Program-made: the position numbers and the translations under genes
The notes under the pieces: model-generated
What the model was told of the DNA's origin: nothing
Seen by the model: the letters and a program-made list of their open reading frames with translations, nothing else
The model's database searches: none
Shown here: one piece after another, positions 32,209 to 36,549 of the stretch
Numbering within the stretch: position 1 is the first letter of the stretch
How the letters are laid out: the number at the start of each line of letters is the position of its first letter
DNA from: Oscillospiraceae bacterium
Lineage (GTDB): Bacteria; Bacillota; Clostridia; Oscillospirales; Acutalibacteraceae
Assembly (NCBI GenBank): GCA_015066345.1
Contig: SVOQ01000025.1
Coordinates: 1-36,549, forward strand
Direction of reading: 5' to 3'
DNA: 36,549 nt

Positions 32209-33915
32209 TTAAGCAAGTTTCTTTAAAGTTTCATTACTTTCGTCGATAATATCCTTGTTGAGTTCAATATACTCAAGTGCTTGTTGATAAGCATCTTTGA
32301 ATTTAAAGACAATCTCAACATCACCACCCTCATGAATGAAAATTTCTTCAACAAGCTCTATTAACAGGCTACGGGTTAATTGATTTATATTTCCGTATTT
32401 TTTAAAATGCGCTATAAAATCATTATCTCCATTTGCTCCTTGAGCAAATTCATCAGCGGATTTTTTTAATGCTTCAATTTTTTGGTCAAGTGTTTTTAAT
32501 TTATCATTAAGTTCAGCTTTTAAAAAAACATATTCTTCTTGTGTAATAATGTTATTTTTCCAGTCTGGATAGAGATCTGCAATAATACGTTGAGTCTTTT
32601 CTCGCTCTTCTAAATATGTTTCTATATTCTTTTTTAAATGGTCTGATTCTTTTTTACGCTTAGGACTTTTATTAATCTTTTCTAAAAGTTCATCTATACA
32701 TATTGCTGTTTCTATCATTTTTTGTATAGTAATAAGCACGGTTTGCTCTAATCTATCAATACGTATTGTGTGATTTGAACAGGCACTTTTTTTCATTTTG
32801 CGAGATGTTACGCAACGATAATATCTATAAGTTCCATAAGAATGCGTGTTTGTTTTTTTATTCATTACACGTTTACAGTCTGCACATCGTACTAGACCGG
32901 AAAATAAATCAATATCTTTCTTTTGTGGACTTTTACGAATATTTTTGTTGAAAAGTGATTGTGCGAGTTCAAAGGTGTTTTTATCAATAATAGGTTCATG
33001 AGTGTTTTCTACAATGATCCAATCATCTTTTGGGATTGCTCTACATTGTTTTATCTTATAACTCATAGTAGTGTTTCTGCCTTGAACCATATTACCAATA
33101 TACATTTGATTCTGAAGTATTCGGCGTACAGAACTATCGTGCCATAAACCATCGTTACTTCTTCCTGTTGGATGTTTATAATTTAAACCTTTTATTTTTT
33201 TGTACATTGAAGGATTAGGTAATCCCATTTCATTAAGATCTTTGGTTATTCCTATGATACTTTCTCCTGAAATAAACTTTTCATATATCAATCTTATAAT
33301 AGGAGCAGTTTCTTCGTCAATAATAAGTTTATGATGATCATTGGGATCTTTTAAAAAACCATAAGAGGGGAATGAACCAATGAATTTTCCTTGTTGTCTA
33401 TTAACATTGAGAGTTGCTCTAACATTTACTGAAGTAGTTGCTGCTAAACTCTCATTTATAACATTAGTAACACCTACTGAAATACACTGCATAGCCGCAT
33501 TCATATTTCCTGATGCAGTATCTAATCCATTGTTTAATGCTATAAAACGAACTCTATATCGCACAAAGACATTGTCAAGATAATTTCCGGCGTCGGTATA
33601 GTTTCGTCCGAATCGAGATAAATCTTTAACGATAACACAGTTTACTTTTCCGTTATAGATGTCTTCCATCATTCTTGTGAATCCTGGTCGATCAAAATTA
33701 GTTCCTGACCAACCGTCATCTATATAGTAATCATAAAGTTCAATATCTGGATGTATTTTTAAATATTCTTTTAAAATCTCGCGCTGAGATGTGATTGAGT
33801 AACTTTCCGCTTTATCTCCATCTTCACGAGAAAGTCGGATATAAAGAGCAGCCTTCCATACCATAACAGGTATTGAAGGCTGTGTTAAAATTTCTGAGTA
33901 ATTAGAATTTGCCAT
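32209..33915 (-). CDS. Large serine recombinase (TnpX/TndX-like)
   Basis: 568 aa. The ATG at 33915 is preferred because GGAGG lies eight bases upstream; five more codons precede it in frame. Residues about 15-160 form the resolvase domain, with AALYIRLSREDG supplying the catalytic Ser, ITSQREILKEYL, and VIVKDLSRFGRNYTDAGNY. The recombinase domain follows (GFLKDPNDHHKLIIDEETAP), then a zinc ribbon (SGLVRCADCKRVMNKK and later RYYRCVTSRKMKKSACSNHT), and a coiled-coil end. Such enzymes integrate and excise mobile elements and prophages without host factors, sometimes with a directionality partner. The gene sits at the edge of the truncated spoVAD. Confidence 0.95.
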   Translation of the reverse strand: MANSNYSEILTQPSIPVMVWKAALYIRLSREDGDKAESYSITSQREILKEYLKIHPDIELYDYYIDDGWSGTNFDRPGFTRMMEDIYNGKVNCVIVKDLSRFGRNYTDAGNYLDNVFVRYRVRFIALNNGLDTASGNMNAAMQCISVGVTNVINESLAATTSVNVRATLNVNRQQGKFIGSFPSYGFLKDPNDHHKLIIDEETAPIIRLIYEKFISGESIIGITKDLNEMGLPNPSMYKKIKGLNYKHPTGRSNDGLWHDSSVRRILQNQMYIGNMVQGRNTTMSYKIKQCRAIPKDDWIIVENTHEPIIDKNTFELAQSLFNKNIRKSPQKKDIDLFSGLVRCADCKRVMNKKTNTHSYGTYRYYRCVTSRKMKKSACSNHTIRIDRLEQTVLITIQKMIETAICIDELLEKINKSPKRKKESDHLKKNIETYLEEREKTQRIIADLYPDWKNNIITQEEYVFLKAELNDKLKTLDQKIEALKKSADEFAQGANGDNDFIAHFKKYGNINQLTRSLLIELVEEIFIHEGGDVEIVFKFKDAYQQALEYIELNKDIIDESNETLKKLA

Positions 33916-33943
33916 AATACATGCCTCCATAGTTTTTATGAAG

Positions 33944-33978
33944 GTATGGTTTTTCTACACAATGGCAGTTTACCATAC
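33944..33978. promoter_or_regulatory. Inverted repeat over the recombinase promoter
   Basis: GTATGGT and ACCATAC separated by 21 bases. One arm overlaps the end of the -10 element and the other lies in the leader, so it is placed as an autoregulatory operator or recombinase binding site. Confidence 0.4.
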
Positions 33979-33995
33979 ATTTGGTTTTTTATCAA
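33967..33995 (-). promoter_or_regulatory. Probable recombinase promoter
   Basis: TTGATA, 17 bases, TAAACT on the minus strand, about 52 bases before the start codon. Confidence 0.5.
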
Positions 33996-34006
33996 GCTTA
34001 TTTTGG

Positions 34007-34261
34007 TTAGAAATTAATGGAATTTATTATTGCTGTTTCCAAAGCATTAGTGAATGTGTTTTCAGAGTTGAAACGTATTTTTACTTTTGTTTCTCCTACC
34101 TTGAAAAGGTAAGGGTTTTTGACTTGTTCTAAAAAGTCAATAAGCCGTTCTTGGATAGGTTTGTTTGTACAGATATTTATGCTACAAATATCTATAAGGT
34201 TTTCTTTTGAATAGTCAGTAAACGAAGCATTTTGATATTGTTTTAAAGTATTGTTAAGCAT
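34007..34261 (-). CDS. Small recombinase-associated protein, unknown
   Basis: 84 aa. The weak site GAAAGG lies 13 bases upstream of the ATG. The middle reads RLIDFLEQVKNPYLFKVGET, followed by KVKIRFNSENTFTNALETAI. I recall short proteins with a KNPY-hydrophobic-VG-VK-I-F pattern beside TnpX-type recombinases in Clostridia, without known function. A directionality factor or regulator is possible. It precedes the recombinase in the same direction with a 91-base gap holding the promoter and inverted repeat. Confidence 0.65.
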   Translation of the reverse strand: MLNNTLKQYQNASFTDYSKENLIDICSINICTNKPIQERLIDFLEQVKNPYLFKVGETKVKIRFNSENTFTNALETAIINSINF

Positions 34262-34307
34262 ATATCACATAACCTTTCATAGCGTATTTTTGACACTTGG
34301 AAAATTT

Positions 34308-34415
34308 TTATTCATTTTTATATGTGATTTTGTTTTGACTCTTATCAAGCGGCTGATAGCTACTCAGCTCCACGGGTATTTCACCCTCAGCAGGTTCTCT
34401 GCCAACTGCCCTCAT
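34308..34415 (-). other. Possible 35-aa ORF or remnant of a larger gene
   Basis: The frame from ATG reads MRAVGREPAEGEIPVELSSY and 15 more residues. It is protein-like and more GC-rich than its surroundings, but no ribosome binding site is visible and the frame continues upstream to about 34475. It may be the tail of a gene cut by the rearrangement. Confidence 0.3.
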
Positions 34416-34453
34416 TGGTTGCGACGGTTTTATCACGCTCGACCTGTGACTAA

Positions 34454-36370
34454 ACAGGAGTATCATTATCACTATATTTCACTAAAATAATACCAATTAA
34501 AAAAAATAATAATGTAATTATCATACAATGCAATGCTAATGCACAAGTAGGAATATCACAATACATCGGAAATGATGGGGAAGAAAATTATAAGACACTT
34601 TTAGCAGACACAACATATGTTTTTTCTGCCGACGTCACTGTGCTTAACAGTATACCAAGCGATGATTACGCCTTTAACGCTATAATCGAATTGTATTTAC
34701 CCTCAAATCCTGAAATACCGTTTGATACAATTAAATTACCTTTTGATGTGTCTTTATTAAACGAAGTTCAGACAAGAATGTGCTCTTTTAAAAACGATAT
34801 TGAGTGTGAGGCAATGATATCAATATATGCTGACGGAAATGTCGGAGAATTCATTGTAGATAATATTCGCATATACAAAGCAACCCCAGAAGATGGAGCT
34901 ATAGCAATCCCCGGAGTTTCAACATCTGATCCAATTGCAACAACTATTACAGATATAGGTCAAATAAAAAGGGAATTAATCACCGACGGAACAAACTATA
35001 TGCTTCAAGAATATGATTATACTTCTGATTGTGCAAAAGCAATCGGTGTTAATGATTTCAATGGTATTTCTACATATTTCGATTATACAGGAAGAACGGA
35101 AATACTTTCTGAAAAAGGTTATGCTATTGATAGCAGAAATTTAATCGTAGATCCAATTGTTTATGATTATAATCGTGCCGGTCTTTTGCAATATGTTTCA
35201 CAGACTGTAAATAGTGTTACTGGAGAAGAAATTGAGTTATTAACGGAATATACATATGATTCTTCCGAACGCATAACTTCAGTTTCCAATAACAATTATT
35301 GCTATAATTTCACTTATGACGATATTGGTAACATAACTAACATAAATAAGGAAACTGTTGCATCAGAAACACCTGAAACAAATAATTTAATTGACTATAC
35401 CTATGCTAACAACAATATAGGTATAATTACTTACTCTAACGGATACAAGTTGGAATATTCTTACAATGAAAACGGCGAAATAACTAATATCACCGGTTAT
35501 AAACTCAATGCTAATGATAGTTATGATGTTGTTGGTTCTTACACATACACATATTCAAACGGTCGCATTGCCGAAACTGTAATAAGTTCTTGTGATTTAT
35601 CACACGATGTAAAAATAAAGACTACAGATACAAGTATTGCTATTTATTATTTACAAGGCAATACAGAGCTTGTGGTTTATTCTAAAGAAAAACGCAATTC
35701 GAACACTGTCGAAACTTTTATTTCCTCTGTAAGTGGCAGTAATGAATATGAAACACTCACAAAAACTCCAATCACCGAAATAACTGTTGGAACAACAACT
35801 GAGCTTTACTCAGAATTCCATAGTGAAAAACGCTCATTGTTAGATTCTGGTTTGCTTGTTGCAACTGACGGCAGCAATAATGTAGTTACTGATTATTTTG
35901 GAAGAATAGTTTCGAAATATTCTACTTTGGAAGCGAATGCAGTAGGGTCAACATCAGCAGATTCGTTACTGCTTGGGTTGACTAATAATTATACTTACAA
36001 AGAACTTACTCCTGTTGAGGATATCCCTGGTATTCGAACAAGCAATTTAATCGAAAGTATTACTAATGCTTCTAAAATTTTAAGTGAAACAGGAAGCTGG
36101 GATTATCTTAATGGTAGAAATCTCAAAAACATGGGTATTGAAAGAATCGCCTCAAATCTTTTTGCACGCTGTGTGGGCAACTACGCAGAGAGTGCTGTCA
36201 ACAGAGTTAATGCAACTTGGGGTGATGGTTGGATTGTAAGCAATAGAAATAGTGCTAAGATCATTATTACTGAATTGGATTCAAATGCAGACAAGTACAT
36301 GAAAATTTGGTTGGCAGCACCTTCAATCAAATCATTTGCGACAGCACATGGTATTTATATAACTTTATAA
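34454..36370 (+). pseudogene. YD-repeat (RHS-like) wall protein, 5' truncated
   Basis: The frame is open from 34454 with no ribosome binding site or convincing start; the first GTG at 34640 lies inside a domain. Recognisable protein begins near 34544 (QVGISQYIGNDGEENYKTLL) with the end of a jelly-roll carbohydrate-binding-like domain (TTYVFSADVTV to FIVDNIRIYK). Six or so YD-type repeats follow, such as YDYNRAGLLQYV, YTYDSSERITSV, FTYDDIGNITNI, YSYNENGEITNI and YTYSNGRIAETV. The last 150 residues lack the RHS core signature and I cannot assign them; a toxin-like end is possible but unsupported. Codon use is more AT-rich than in the genes before 30 kb. It is probably the 3' part of a long surface or polymorphic-toxin protein. 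Confidence 0.7.
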
Positions 36371-36440
36371 CAATTGGTTATTTGTAATTTATTAACTTTA
36401 CAGGGATTAAATAACTTATAACCGAAAGAGGGAGTAACAA

Positions 36441-36549
36441 ATGAAGAAAATAATAAGCACTATTATATGCATATCTTTACTATCATCAATAATCTGCATT
36501 CCTGTATCAGCAACGGAAGACGTTGTTACATCAGAAAGCATAGACGAAT
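36441..36549 (+). CDS. Secreted protein, N-terminal fragment (3' partial)
   Basis: AGAGGGAGTAACAA precedes the ATG. The visible 36 codons are a signal peptide (KKIISTIICISLLSSIIC...VSA) and an acidic start (TEDVVTSESIDE). The gene continues beyond the window. It could be the intact counterpart of the truncated YD-repeat gene, since long wall proteins often start this way. Confidence 0.75.
   Translation, partial: MKKIISTIICISLLSSIICIPVSATEDVVTSESIDE

Larger units (their letters stand above)
32117..34500. mobile_element. Serine-recombinase module flanked by two truncated genes
   Basis: The left limit is where spoVAD similarity ends; the right limit is uncertain, between the last small ORF (34415) and the first recognisable residues of the YD-repeat gene (about 34544). 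It holds the recombinase, one small associated gene and one tiny possible ORF, all on the minus strand. The octamer TAAAATAA occurs near both limits (32127-32134 and 34483-34490), which may be chance in such AT-rich DNA. No direct repeat longer than that was seen. Confidence 0.6.

Noticed and set aside
34251-34490. 79-codon plus-strand frame opposite the small recombinase-associated genes
   Set aside because: No ribosome binding site; the opposite strand has more protein-like frames.
32127-34490. TAAAATAA octamers as the recombinase core sites
   Set aside because: Such an AT-rich octamer is expected by chance in this region and no longer flanking identity supports it; noted in the element entry only as a possibility.
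1-36549. CRISPR arrays, tRNA and rRNA genes
   Set aside because: No regularly spaced direct repeats, cloverleaf-like segments or rRNA signatures were found on reading both strands.

Overview
The window looks like chromosomal DNA of a low-GC, Gram-positive anaerobe of the class Clostridia, probably an uncultured gut relative of the Ruminococcaceae/Oscillospiraceae. The evidence is RNase Y followed by a YmdB-type phosphoesterase, RNase M5, a SpoVAD fragment, a DUF1540 cysteine-rich protein, dockerin-type secreted proteins, and a PerR-like regulator with a reverse rubrerythrin and a rubredoxin. The assignment is inferred from gene content; no rRNA or tRNA gene was seen.

Bases 1-10970 are a cell-surface and accessory region. 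A very large secreted-type protein with a dockerin-like end (5' truncated by the window) is followed by a second dockerin protein, another secreted protein, and two short peptide genes that share the segment EF-x-LEDVLT-x-S. After a stretch of palindromic repeats come an HPr-kinase-like P-loop protein, a DUF559 endonuclease-like gene embedded in the same repeats, and an LCP-family cell-wall ligase. The short peptides plus the kinase-like protein form the best candidate in the window for an undescribed system: possibly a ribosomally made peptide modified by phosphorylation, although no maturation or export gene is visible.

Bases 11000-18420 hold a Gfo/Idh/MocA oxidoreductase, a beta-helix protein resembling GH110 galactosidases, a DUF1540 protein, a CxxCxxCC-type metal-binding protein, and an oxidative-stress operon (PerR-like repressor with its own 7-1-7 operator, reverse rubrerythrin, rubredoxin). 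A flavin reductase, a shikimate-kinase-like protein and a Na+/Ca2+ antiporter follow; the antiporter has a strong promoter and a structured leader that may be an ion-sensing riboswitch. Bases 18650-25390 carry an unknown protein, rny-ymdB with an overlapping solute-binding lipoprotein, and a large unrecognised membrane protein. The minus-strand block 25389-31700 carries housekeeping genes: a flavin-binding protein, rlmCD, rnmV, holA, comEC, a HIT protein and a small membrane protein.

From about 31700 to the end the chromosome is rearranged. Only the C-terminal 40% of SpoVAD remains. It is cut off next to a large serine recombinase module of about 2.4 kb (recombinase, one small associated protein, one possible tiny ORF). 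On the other side a YD-repeat (RHS-like) protein lacks its 5' end. A new secreted protein begins at the right edge. The sporulation-gene truncation beside a serine recombinase recalls the sigK-intervening (skin) elements, but the missing half of spoVAD is not in the window, so reversible excision cannot be shown here.
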